Shown: positions 52,497 through 63,670 of the stretch, in pieces
How the letters are laid out: each line of letters opens with the position of its first letter
How positions within the stretch are numbered: the first letter of the stretch is position 1
Assembly: GCA_023101725.1 (NCBI GenBank)
Contig: JALJCO010009025.1
Location: 434,001-498,000, forward strand
From: Atherinomorus stipes
Taxonomy: Eukaryota; Chordata; Actinopteri; Atheriniformes; Atherinidae
DNA: 64,000 nt
Direction: 5' to 3'
Translations under genes and position numbers: made by a program
The notes under the pieces: generated by a model
Told to the model about the DNA's origin: nothing
Seen by the model: only the letters and a program-made list of their open reading frames with translations
Database searches by the model: none

Positions 52497-54280
52497 CCCT
52501 AAAAAAAATAACCCTGCTCTGTCAAAATAAAAACAAGTAATGAAGCAAACTGATGTAAAGGCCGTACAGAACAAACGAAAACCACAAAGATAAAATCCAG
52601 ACAAGACGGAAATAAAAGAAGCATTTAGACCAAACATTTCTTAAAGATCTCTGACAGGGCTGAAAGGCCTCTTAAAAAACAACTTGCCTTCAAGGCCTTT
52701 TTTTTGGTTGAATTTCCACCACAGATAAGAGCACTGACATAACATCACAGCCTGCTGACAAATTAGTTCAAGTCATAAATCCTCTGTTGCATAATTCAAC
52801 CCTGGTTTCACTGTCACCGCATACCTTTGTGTTTTTTGGTATGCAGACAATAACCTTCAAAAATGCTGTTTATATGTCTGACAATTTCCAGTTAATGTCT
52901 AATGATTCATTGTTGAACACCTGTGAGGTAAGAACTACAAACAAACTTATGAGAGGTTTCATGAGTGTTTTGGAAAGTTTCTTTTCATCATTGCTAACCA
53001 GTAAAGATGTTCATGCTGCTGAAGAGAATGGAGAAAACAATAGAAACAAAGTAAACTGAAAATTGAAGATACTGTAAAAATCCTCTGATTAAACTCATCT
53101 GTTGAGTCCGAACAGCAACAAATCTAGATTCTATATTTTTTTATTCATTTTGTTTCCATTCAGGTTGACATCTTGCCAAAACTGATTTTAATTCTTCATT
53201 CGGTTATTTATTAGATTATAGCAATTCATAACCCCAAGAAATGGGAATTTTCCCCTGTCATTAATTGGAGGCCTCTATGCTGTCTCTGGTGTTTCTCTGG
53301 TCTGGTGCACCTGGCTGGAACTAAATGGATCCAAACCGCCTTTGAGGTTCTGCATGACAGTCCAGTGATTTGGGTCAGGTGTGTTGGAGCAGGGGGACGT
53401 TGGGGGCTTGCAGGGCTGTAGCCCTTGGGGACCAAAGCTGGACTACCATGCTCAGTGCTTCCTCACTGTGCTGTGAATGAGATAACGTTTCCTCAATATC
53501 ACTATCATCATGCCGTTGTTCTTAAATATCTGTGTTTGGTTGTGTGTGTCAGCAATCTTTTATTTTCCTGACTTGTTTATCCGCTTTCTTAATTTTGTAA
53601 AGCAGCTTGTGCTGCATTTATTTGATGATTAATTGAATGATAAAAGACTATTTTAAAAAAAATTGACCTGTGATTAACCTTTCATTACCTTTCTACAACT
53701 TTCTTCCAGTGTGATGCATTATATGTGATAGTGAATGTGTAGGCTATGTGTTATAGCTAGAGAAGAAGCCGACCGTAACACCTTAATGGGCATGTATAAT
53801 TTCAGAAAAGCTCAGTGTAATGTAGCCTATGTACAATTTCCTTCCATTCAGATAAAAATATGTATAATATGCACTTGAACAGGATCAAGAATGTATGATA
53901 TATTTAAAAAAAACCTTAAAATTCTGCAGCCTAATATCATGTCAAAATTATTAAATTTATGAAACATTGTCATTTTGTGAGATATAAGGAGTAAGCTATA
54001 AGTAAGTAAGTTGAAAAAATACAAATAATATAGGGAAATTGAATAGTCAAGGCCTACATGAAATATGACACTATAATTATGGGAAACATAATTTCTTTCC
54101 AAATAGGGCATACCATTACCATGTGGAGATCTTTTGGGGCTGCCTTGAGTTGTCATTAAATTTAAGAGCCAGCCTGATGGAGGGCGGGTTTATGGTTTTT
54201 CAGATTAAATCCTTAGCTATGGTGAATTTATAGTAATATGAAAAGTGAGAGTCTGTAAAGCATGTCGAAGCGTGGGTGGC
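52497..54280. other. Intergenic spacer with one dispersed repeat
   Basis: About 53330-53460 carries text ('gggtcaggtgtgttggagca', 'ccttggggaccaaagctgga') typical of a common fish interspersed repeat. The rest is AT-rich, with no gene recognised. Open frames such as 52787-53059 lack family similarity. Confidence 0.5.
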
Positions 54281-54284
54281 TTGA

Positions 54285-54443
54285 TTCTGATATCTCGCGA
54301 GATTACCTTATTTATTCCGTGGGGAGCGGAGACCGCTGCAGCTCTGCTGTACCCGCCCGGTCTCATCACCGGGCAGACGGATTGACAGAGACGGGGAACG
54401 CCGAGCGGACCGACTGACCTGCACCATGGATGTCTCCCGCTGG
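54285..54443 (+). promoter_or_regulatory. Probable promoter and non-coding first exon of chst12
   Basis: A GC-rich island in AT-rich surroundings. It has a perfect TCTCGCGAGA palindrome at 54293-54302 (a known vertebrate core-promoter motif). A probable 5' exon ends with a good donor, TGG|gtaaga, at 54443. The exon contains a strong-context start, caccATGG, at 54426. Spliced to the acceptor at 62142 this opens a 17-codon uORF that stops at 62176-62178, before the chst12 start. The link to chst12 is inferred from strand and position. Confidence 0.5.
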
Positions 54444-56300
54444 GTAAGATGAAACGCATGATTCAAGTTGTTTTTCCTCAAACAGACTAATGTTCACGTG
54501 GACTTATTGTCCCCATGATGCTGCCGGTGTGAGGGCATAAAAGGAGCTGAACTGGGCTTTGTTACACATCAGAGGGAGGATGAGGAGATGTGCTGTGGGA
54601 ACGAGAAGTATTGTTATTGTGGAGGAGATATGCCCAGCCTTTATGCTGTTGGATGATGTGGAGAGGAAATTGGAGGGATTAAAGTGTCCGCTTGCATGAC
54701 AGAGGGACAGTGTCCGGATCTGTCCGTGAAAGGACACATTGTAACCTGTGTAGGCTACTGGTTGTTTCCCATCGAGCACTGAGTGCAGCTGGTCACAAGT
54801 CGCTTGGAAAGAAGACTATTACCTGGAATAAACCCGTCTAATAACATGTCGGTAGCCTCTGTGAAACGGCCGCTGGGATGAGAAACAAAATGAAAAACCT
54901 GAGACGCGTTTGAGCTTGTCACCGAGCTCACAGAAAAATCTGAGATGTTTTTCTGTTGCGCGTGTCGGTGCGCACGTGTGTGCGTATGCGTGTGCAACGC
55001 GTGGCAAGAACGAACAGAGTTCATACACGTTAATTTCTTCAAACAGGCTCCTCCAGTCTGCGTGGAGTTTGGTTTTTCCACGGAGAAAGACCTGTAATTT
55101 TCCTCTGTGAGAACATGAGCATGGAATCATATGTTTTTCTCTTTCTCTGGCTGGAATGTATCTGCTTTTATTCCTGCCATCTTTTTCCCCCCCAAATTTT
55201 CCCCGACAGCAGATGTTTTTATGGGGTAGACAATGAGGCTGCCCCCACCTCCACTCCAAGCCCCGTTTGTTCACATCTCCGCGGAGCCTGTGGTTCCCAC
55301 GGCCCCTGTGTAATTCAGCACCCAAACACAGCCAAGCATATCATGTAGTACCGCAGATCAGCTTACTGTTATTTTAAGAAATAAAAAGGGGTGGACATCT
55401 TCAAAGTTTGTAGACCAAGAAGAGTTTCTTTTCAACTCCTAACAAGGGTGTTTGAATAAAATAATTGTGAAATTAAAGTCAAAATTAAACACAAAAGATT
55501 ATAGGCCTAGCTATCAGAGTTAAAGATAAGAAAAAGTGATGAAATTTGTTTTGATTATATCTCCCCATTAATGTGTTATACATCATTATTGTGATTGATT
55601 GTCTGTCTGTCATTTAGGTGTCAATCAGGTGCGAGTCATACTGTACACACCTGGCAGCACTTCGCAATATCAAAACAAGACTGATAAATGGGAGAGTATT
55701 GTAAGAAATTTTGGCCCAATTTTTTGAGATGCTCTTGACATATTTAGCTGTGTTGCTTATTTCACTGGAACACAATCTATAAGAGTTGTACCTGTTTAAA
55801 AGGTTACTAATCAAGCTTTCCAATGATGTATAACACTAAACTGGCTTTATTTCAGGGGAGAACATAGTAACCAAACACAAATTTCCGCACTTTTATAATA
55901 AGTTTAATGTAATGTGAAATAGTATTTAATTTATTTTTAAATAACATTTTCTGGGCACCACATTTTAAATGTCTTGCTGCGTTTATTGCCAACAACTTGA
56001 ATAATTCAGGGGAGGCTAAACTAATTGAAATCATATGTGAGCATGTAATACATTGGAAATGGAATATGCTAAATTATACATACGGTTGTCAAACAAATAC
56101 TTATTACAACAGTATTCCATTGTTTTACATTGGAATAATGCTAAATTGACCCACATGTGGGGAAATTCAGGTATATTTGGTGATAAATGGCTGAAGGACA
56201 AGTAGACATGGGTTTAAAATATCACACGCTCCTTCAAATAGGAAAAATATATGTATTTGAAGAATTAAGAACAAACCAACAAGGCAACGCAAGGCAAATC
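54444..56300 (+). other. Probable chst12 first-intron sequence
   Basis: It contains CpG/GT-rich text at 54950-55010 and a diverged MITE at about 55675-55905 (relative of 32391-32703). Open frames around 54755-55348 on both strands look non-coding. Confidence 0.45.
55675..55905. mobile_element. Diverged relative of the MITE at 32391-32703
   Basis: Shared blocks: 'aatgatgtataa', 'taaccaaacacaaatttcc' against 'taatcaaacataaatttcc', ending 'aagttt' at 55905. The left arm is weak. Confidence 0.55.
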
Positions 56301-56380
56301 TGTTTATATAGCACATTTCATGTACCAAAGCAATTCAAAGTGCTTTACATTCAGAAGCAGCATTTAATATAACATTTAAA
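56280..56380. repeat. LINE-tail-like repeat
   Basis: 'aaggcaaatctgtttatata', 'gcacatttcatgtaccaaag' and 'caattcaaagtgctttacat' form a common fish retroposon tail in reverse orientation. Confidence 0.6.
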
Positions 56381-56736
56381 ACAAACAAAAAGAAATAAAA
56401 GAATGCAAAAAAAAAAAAAAATAATAGTGATAAATTAACAGTTGTTTTATAAAAGGCAGCAAAAAATAAAAAAAAAAAAGTTTTTAACCTTGAGTTACCT
56501 TGACTAACTGCAGCTCTCTCTAATGAACTTTTTAGGGACCTGCACGGACAGCATGACAGTAGTCTAGTTTCCTGAAGATAAAGCATATTAATAATGGATT
56601 AGATTTATATTGCGATTCATAGACCCTTTTACAGGCTACGTCAGTCACATCACTCCTGTAGCTGTAAGCGAAAACAGGAAAGCGCACAGCAAAGACTCTA
56701 AAAAAGCACTTCCTCAAGTTTTATTAAGACTTTAAA

Positions 56737-56856
56737 ATGTTGTCTTGTGTGTTTGGGTGCCATAATAGGAGGAACAATGTTTGTGGCAGTAAATTAAAGA
56801 CCCACAATGCAACTTTTAGCAATTTTCTAAGTCACGCGCCCCCCTATCGATGGTAA
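56737..56856 (+). pseudogene. Second THAP-like N-terminal relic
   Basis: The ATG at 56737 opens M-L-S-C-V-F-G-C-H-N-R-R-N-N and closes at 56854. C-x3-C followed by H-N-R is how THAP zinc fingers begin, but the required downstream Cys-His pair is absent. An unrelated repeat seems to interrupt it after about residue 20 ('acccacaatgcaactttt'). Probably part of a decayed transposon extending to about 58.6 kb. Confidence 0.4.
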
Positions 56857-57230
56857 ATGTAGGGGTTAAAGATTATTTTTAAAAATAATTATGAATAATT
56901 TTAGATAAAATAAAATATTTTTTGGTGGTGATGAAATTCAAAAAAAAAAAATAAGATAAAAAAAAAAAAAAGAGAGAAAAAAAGGAGGGAGAGAGAGGGT
57001 AAAAAAAAAAAAATAAAAGAAAAGTATTTTTATATAAAAATAAAAAAAAAAATATAAAAAAAAAATAAAAAGGGAAAAAAGAAAAAATATTTAAAAAAAA
57101 AAAAAGAAAAGAGAATAATAAAGGTGAAAAGGACTCATCTTATATGTAAACGGAAGAAAAAATTAAAAAAAAATTTTACAGAAGAATAAAAACAAAAAAA
57201 AAAAGAAAAGAGGGAGGAAGTAATAAGAGA
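56857..57230. repeat. A-rich low-complexity tract, about 370 bp
   Basis: Dominated by A-runs broken by single T, G or GAGA/GGGA. No unit of fixed length. Confidence 0.9.
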
Positions 57231-58700
57231 AGGCCTAGATCCGGAAGGCGGTGCCGCTCAAACAGGCGCGGCGAGAAGGCGTGAACTAGGCTATGTCCAT
57301 GGCTGGTTCCCATCCCCACATCCCTATACCTTAAAAGAGGGCTTCCCTCCTGGAAGGAGCAGGGATGGGCCCCCCTTTTAGCTAGTCGAGGCGCCGCCAT
57401 CTTTTCGCGGACATATATTCTTTTCGAGCCGGCCCCCCCCCCTAAACTGGCATCCATCTTCACTCCAGCCAGGAAAAGACAGTCTTGTCTTGACTGTTGT
57501 TCTGTCTCTTCCTCTCTTTCTTCTCCTCTCTTCCTCCAGTAATGTTTCCTTGCGTTTCTTTGCCAAATCTGGCATGATGTGTGTTCAAAACACCCACTGT
57601 GTACATATCTGGTTCATATCCGTTTGCTAGTACGTGACACAGTGCACAAGCAATAGATTGCTGCAACGTCACGGATGGAAACGTTATATGCATTGTGTGG
57701 TTTCTGAGCCTTGGGATTGCTGGGCAGTGACGACTCGAAAATGCACATAATGAATGTCGGTGTGCAATCAAAACGAGTCACAGGTGGAAAAGTTATGCTA
57801 TGGGTCTTTAAAGTTTTTTTTTTTTTTGAATACCAGTGGATGCTAGTGCTCAGAAAAACTAAGACAATTATGGTTGAATACAATGAGATAAAAAGACTGA
57901 ATAGAGACGATCATCAATAATGCTCGCATTTGCAGTTTAAATAGTACTGCTGCTGTATGACTGCAACAAGACCCTAGTCTGCAATATAAAATGGAAAAAA
58001 CATCAAATATTTCATGCTTTTCCCTGAAAGCAATACAGTGAATCATCATAACACACAACAGAATGAGTATAACAGCTACGGCATTGCAAGCATTTCGATT
58101 AGCTTAAACTTACTCAGCCATGACGGTGCAGTTACCTGTTAAAAATGGTTATGTTTTTCCGATTTACGATAACCCACGTTTCCTGCATGTCATTCTTCTT
58201 GCTTTGACCTGGCTCGGCAAAACTTCAGACCACATCGCACAAAGATCCGCAGGTAGATTGATTTCATTTCATTTCACCTTTACTGTATTTATGCAGGTTG
58301 ACTTATTGAAATCCAAGATCTCATTTACAAGAGTGGCCTGTTTTGATAAAAACAACATGATTTTGATGTGTTTTATAATTACAACGTGATCATTTTTGAC
58401 ATAGCTGTAAGCATCCAGCAATTTCTACGCTTTTGAGCTTCTCTTTGCTGTGCACACATGGTGTCTTGATTAGATGTCCAGCCACTCCACCATCGGCAGC
58501 CCAGAAGATCCTTCATGCCTGTGCTGTACGGTGTCTGGACCAGCCTGCATCCATCTGCTGGCGTTAATTTATTAAAATAGCTGTCACGGTCCATAGACAA
58601 TTCAGACACTAAAATACTTGTTTGAAAACTCTCCATTTACTGCTTCCAAATATTGCTAGCTGCTGCTTGTCAACCATAGATTGTTAAGAAAACTGTTGGT
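57231..58700 (-). other. Possible decayed transposon coding fragments
   Basis: On the minus strand, 57378-57575 reads K-K-R-K-E-T-L-L-E-E-E-R-R-R-K-R-G-R-D-R-T, a basic stretch resembling the start of transposon-borne proteins in fish, downstream of the THAP-like relic. Other frames here (57614-57883, 58120-58389, 58379-58636) are short and unassigned. A spliced host exon cannot be excluded. Confidence 0.25.
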
Positions 58701-60138
58701 CATTCCCATCGTTGCTATCGTCGCCATCTTCGCTGCGTCTCGTGTGTTGTCACTCCTGAAAAATACAAAAATGGGCAAAGAGTGGCCTCGGGGCAAATAA
58801 TTGAAAGCCAGTGTACTCTGGGCTAAATATTAACTGAGCTAACTCAAAACTAACAGAAGCTATCAAAGATTAGCCTCCTAATCATCAAGCTAAAGGTAAG
58901 GCATGCTTGGACTTGCCATTTGCTGGCTAAAAACCACTGTTACGCTACCCTGCTACCGGCTGAGGCGTTCATGAGAGCACACAGGGAGTTAGGTAGTGGC
59001 CACCGGCTGGCAGGCTGGCACCTGGTCTGCTGCCTGTCAATCAAAAGGACACGCTCCTAATTATGTGTAATCCAAATGGATGAGTTGTACACACACACAC
59101 CAGTTTACATGAAGGTAAACTTGACCTATTAACCTAAAATGATTTTTTGATCCAGGCTGTAAACATGTTTATTTCTGCTGTGACAGTTGGCCTTTTTCAC
59201 ATGCGAGTCTATGGGGATTAGCTCTGTTCGGAGCCAGCCCCTAGCGGATGAAGAGTGAACAAGTATTTCAGACTTCTAGGTGGTGTCACAGTTGGCACTT
59301 ATCAACATAGCGCCTAGAGCTGCTATTGCTTCCAAGCTAAGCCCTGCCCACCAAGAAATGTCACTGTGTTTCTTAACTTTGAAACCATTGCTGGGCACTC
59401 AAAACACTCACATCCATTATCCTTTCACTCCTCATTCATACTTGCTGATGGTAAGCTACGTATGTAGCCACAGCAGCTGCCCTGGGACAAAAAAAAGCAT
59501 GAACAAGTTTTTCTAAATGCTGCTTAGTAGCAATTAAAAAAACAAAAAAAAAGCTAAATTAATTAAGAGAAAACCATAGAGAAGCTTAGGAATTGCAGCA
59601 TGGAAGACTGGAATTTAATGCCTCACATTCAGACTGTGCATGAGCTGCTCGGGCTTATTTATTATGCAGTTTTAATCCATTATACAAACATTAACGTGTA
59701 TCTAACATAATATCAATGTTTATAATCTAAATTTAAAAAATTACCATAATTCTGGATGTTAAATTTGTTTGTTGTGTGTATGGTAAAATTAGATAAATAT
59801 TTGCATTGGTTTGTCTCAGTTATAGGGCTCTTCCTAAAGTTTTGTTGGTTGTTGTTGGATTATGTGTGTTAATGGGAGTGAAAAAAGTGAATGAAATAAA
59901 AAAAGAAGTATGATAGTTTTTTTTTTCCCCTTAGATCTTTTGCTATCCAGTAAAAGTATATAAAAAAAGCTTTTATTTAGTACCCCATCAGTAGCTAGAG
60001 AAGGCTGTAAATATTTTCAGACACTATTTTCTTTTATGAAATTATGATTCATGGTGCTGAAAGTCTTGTTTTTTAGTTTGTTTATTTTGTTTTTCTTAAA
60101 TTTAATTTTGTATTCTGTCTATCTAGGCTATATATGTA

Positions 60139-60200
<62 letters not shown>

Positions 60201-60225
60201 CTGTATATATATATATATATATATA
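58701..60225. other. Probable chst12 intron, little recognised
   Basis: AT-rich with a possible dispersed repeat at about 59160-59290 ('gctctgttcggagccagccc', 'tagcggatgaagagtgaac'). No coding exon seen. Confidence 0.4.
60129..60225. repeat. (TA)n microsatellite
   Basis: Nearly 100 bases of TA with a few substitutions, abutting the left end of the Tc1 copy. Confidence 0.95.
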
Positions 60226-61679
60226 TACAGTGGGTACAAAAAGTATTCAGGCCCCTTAAAACTTTTTACTCTTTGTTTCATCGCAGCCATTTACTGAAAA
60301 TCAAAAAAGTTAATTGTATTTCTCATTCATGTACACTCAGCACCCCATCTTGACAGAAAAACCAGACATGTAGAGAAATTTTTGCAAATTTATTAGAAAA
60401 GAAAAACTAAAATATTACATGTTCAAGAATATTCAGACCCGTTGCAGGGACACTCATTTAACTCACAAGCTGTCCATTCCTTCTGGTCGTCCTTGAGATG
60501 GTTCTACTCCTTCGTTGGAGTCCAGCTGTGGTTAATTAAACTGATTGGACTTTATTAGGAAAGGCACACCCCTGTCTATAGAGCAAATGAGAATCATGAG
60601 GTGAAAGGACCTGTCCAAGGAGCTCAGAGACAGAATTGTGGCGAGGCACAGATCTGGACAAGGTTACAAAAGAATTTCTGCAGCACTACAGTTTCCTAAG
60701 AGAGGTAAAGAAGAACCCAAAGATCGCTGTGGCTGAGCTCCAGAGATGCAGCTGGGAGATGGGAGAAAGTTCCACAAAGTCAACTATCACTGCAGCCTCC
60801 ACCAGTCGGGGATTTATGGCAGAGTGGCCCGATGGAAGCCTCTCCTCAGTGCAAGACATATGAAAGCCCGCATACAGTTTACCAAAAAAACACATGAAGA
60901 ATTCCCAGACTATAAGAAATAAGGTTCTCTGGTCTGATGAGACCAAGATTGAACTTTTTGGAGTTAATTCTAAACGGTATGTGGGGAGAAAACCAGGCAC
61001 TGCTCATCACCTGCCCAATATGATCCCAACAGTGAAACATGGTGATGGCCACATTATGCTATGGGGGTGTATTTCAGCTGCAGGGACAGGATGACTGGTT
61101 GCAGTTGAAGGAAAAATGAATGTGGCCAAGTACAGAGATATCCTGGAAGAAAATCTCTTCCAGAGTGTTCAGGACCTCAGACTGGGCTGAAGGTTCACCT
61201 TCCAACAAGACAATGACCCTAAGAACACAGCTGAAATAACAAAGGAGTGGCTTCAGAACAACTCTGGGACCATTCTTGACCAGCCCAGCCAGAGCTCTGA
61301 CCTAAACCCAACTGAGCATCTCTGGAGAGACCTGAAAATGGCTGTCAACCAACGTTCACCATCCAACCTGACAGAACTGGAGATGATCTGCAAGGGAGAA
61401 CGCTGAAGATCCCAAATCAAAGTGTGAAAAACTTGTTGCATCATTGCAAAGAAGACTCATGGCTGTACTAGCTCAAAAGGGTGCTTCTACTTAGTACAGA
61501 GCAAAGGGTCTGAATACTTATGACCATGTGATATTTCAGTTTTCCTTTTTTTAATAAATTTGCAAAGTGTACATTATTGAGAAATAAAATGGACTTTTTA
61601 ATTTTGGCAAACGGCTGCCTGCAATTAAACAAAGTGTGAAAAGTTTGAAGAGGTCTGAACACTTTCTGTACCCACTGTA
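60226..61679 (+). mobile_element. Nearly full-length, inactive Tc1/mariner element (1454 bp)
   Basis: The ends TACAGTGGGTACAAAAAGTA (60226-60245) and the inverted 'actttctgtacccactgta' (to 61679) lie between TA microsatellites. The transposase can be followed on the plus strand with frameshifts and stops: [12 protein letters not shown] (first catalytic Asp), then Q-Q-D-N-D-P-K-N-T-A (second Asp), then P-T-E-H-L-W-R-D-L-K (catalytic Glu, DD34E-type spacing). Stops after T-G at 61092 and at about 61188 and 61404, plus frame changes near 60860, show it cannot make transposase. Length and order are typical for fish Tc1. Confidence 0.9.
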
Positions 61680-61680
61680 T

Positions 61681-61697
61681 GTATATATATATGTTTA

Positions 61698-61734
<37 letters not shown>

Positions 61735-61749
61735 TAAATAAATAAATAG

Positions 61750-61818
<69 letters not shown>
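61681..61818. repeat. (TA)n microsatellite pair
   Basis: Alternating TA at about 61681-61728 and 61756-61818, separated by an AATA-rich spacer. It lies between the Tc1 copy and the next MITE. Confidence 0.95.
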
Positions 61819-61823
<5 letters not shown>

Positions 61824-62000
61824 GACTGTCTCAGAAAATTAGAATTCATGATATTCTAATATTTTGAGATAGGATATTTGAGTTTTCTTAAGCTGTATGC
61901 CATAATCAGCAATATTAAAACAATTTCATGTCTTTTTAATTGCATTACAGAAAATAAAGAACTTTATCACAATATTCTAATTTTCTGAGACAGTCCTGTA
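61819..62000. mobile_element. Short MITE, about 182 bp, with perfect 25-bp TIRs
   Basis: The 25 bases from 61821 (CAGGACTGTCTCAGAAAATT onward) are exactly inverted at the right end (... AATTTTCTGAGACAGTCCTG), flanked by TA on both sides. No coding. The perfect arms suggest a young insertion from a Tc1-type source. Confidence 0.9.
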
Positions 62001-62266
62001 TGTATATGTATATATTTTTCTTTTTTTTTCTTTACATAAATCTGGTTGGCTGTTTTCACTCTAATGCATACACTTTATTTAGGCTGTAAAGAAATATTAT
62101 GATAGTTACATTTCTTCTTTTTTTTTTCTTTTGCTTTTTCAGCTGCATCGACCAAACAGGAAGCATCTACTTCCGTGATAGATGCCCACCATGGAGCGCA
62201 GATAAACACTTCCTCTTTTTTCTTTCTTTTTTTTTTAACAATCAGGAGCCTTGATTTGCTATAATC

Positions 62267-63584
62267 ATGGGAACATGGCGTAGTCTACGAGTGGCTTTTA
62301 TCCTGGGGTCTTTATTTATGATTTTACTAATTATTGTTTACTGGGATGATGTTGGGGGGTTCAGCCTCTACCCGTTTCAGGATCTAAAACACGGGTCGCT
62401 TCACTCTGGCTGTTGCAGCCAGATTACTACAATTGCTTCACTGTCTGTGTCCACCATGCAAACACAGACCAGTTCTTCCATCACTGTCCCCACCATCACA
62501 TCCAGTACTACCCTCCTGCCAAAAGGAGCAACTAAGAAACATACAGAAGAGGAGCAAAAAAAGGCAAAAGCAAGGAAATATGAGGAGAGGAAGAAGACTC
62601 ATGATCTGGTTGACCAAAGGGAACAAGAGGTGAGGAAGCAGAGGGTTATGGACATGTGTTCAGGAAGTGGCACAGTCGAATTCCCGGGAAGGACTCGGGC
62701 TTTTGAGCAGATCCCCAACAGGGAATTGGACCACCTGATAGTGGATGATACACACCAGATTATCTACTGCTACGTTCCCAAGGTACAGTCTCCTGTGTGC
62801 CAGTATTTATATGACGATGTTGCTAGTAGTGAACATACCCAGAGGAAGATTTTACTGCTCAAAGATTTCTCTTCTGCATCTCAGGAAACAAAAAGGAGAT
62901 CTCATCCCAGCCTCATTCAGGTTTCAAATCATTCTCATGAATGTCTCTTTTGTTTCTCCTAAATTTCACCAGGAGAAATAATCTTATTTGAGACTTAATG
63001 CAGACATCTTCATTATTTGAAGAATGATTGAGATCTCCTTTGGAACTAGAAGTGAGACTAGGTTGAGATTTTGTGCAACTTTTCTAACTAGAGACGAAGT
63101 TGAGAAACAGGAGAAATAAGCCATTGTCTCATTTAGCTCTCATATGGATCTCACATTTGTCTAGAAGTACTGTAAATGAGACCTTTATGAGATCTCCTTT
63201 CCAAAATTATTTTCCCCTGGGTATATACTACTTTGTGTTTTGTGTTTAACCGTGTGTAGATCAACACACTGCTTTTGAAAAATGATTCAGTTATAGGAAA
63301 AACACATCTTGAATCAGAGCGCATCATTGTTGTTCTAACATGTTGCATCAGATCCAGACATGTACACATTTTCATTGTTCTGATTGTCTTTCTGAAAATA
63401 ACTTCACATCTTGTTTTTCCCCATTACCATTGTCTGTTCAGGTAGCGTGTACCAACTGGAAGAGAGTCATGGTGGTTCTGGCACAGTCTCTGATCTCACC
63501 ATCCTCAGGAAAACCTTACACCGATCCAGAGGCTGTACCTCCTGACCTTGTACACAACTCCTCTCTTCACCTCACCTTTGCCAA
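62267..63584 (+). CDS. chst12: Carbohydrate (chondroitin 4) sulfotransferase 12, 5' part, first two coding exons
   Basis: Exon A 62267-62782 (172 codons; its 5' UTR starts at the acceptor ending at 62142) and exon B 63442-63584 (47 codons plus 2 nt), with GT-AG splice sites. The rest lies beyond the window. It is a type II Golgi protein: a short cytoplasmic tail, then the signal-anchor F-I-L-G-S-L-F-M-I-L-L-I-I-V-Y-W-D, nearly identical to mammalian CHST12. Next comes a Ser/Thr- and Lys/Glu-rich stem, then L-I-V-D-D..H..I-Y-C-Y-V-P-K | V-A-C-T-N-W-K-R-V-M, the conserved PAPS 5'-phosphosulfate-binding motif spanning the junction. CHST12 transfers sulfate from PAPS to GalNAc O4 of chondroitin and dermatan. 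Adjacency to eif3b, as in human, supports chst12 over chst11/13. Human CHST12 is, as I recall, coded in a single exon, so the intron inside the motif is a difference. Confidence 0.9.
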
Positions 63585-63670
63585 GTATGCCACATGATAA
63601 CATGCACTCTGTTTTTGTTTTATGTTATCTGTTAAGTTTTATTTAATCACAGCTATTTCACAAGCCTTCC

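Noticed and set aside
52787..53059. 90-codon plus-strand open frame
   Set aside because: No similarity, no splice context, AT-rich intergenic background.
54755..55325. Overlapping minus-strand frames of 108 and 168 codons
   Set aside because: Biased composition from GT/CG-rich DNA and no domain; likely chance frames in a chst12 intron.
60636..61094. Intact Tc1 transposase gene
   Set aside because: The catalytic blocks can be followed only across several stops and frame changes; the element is inactive.
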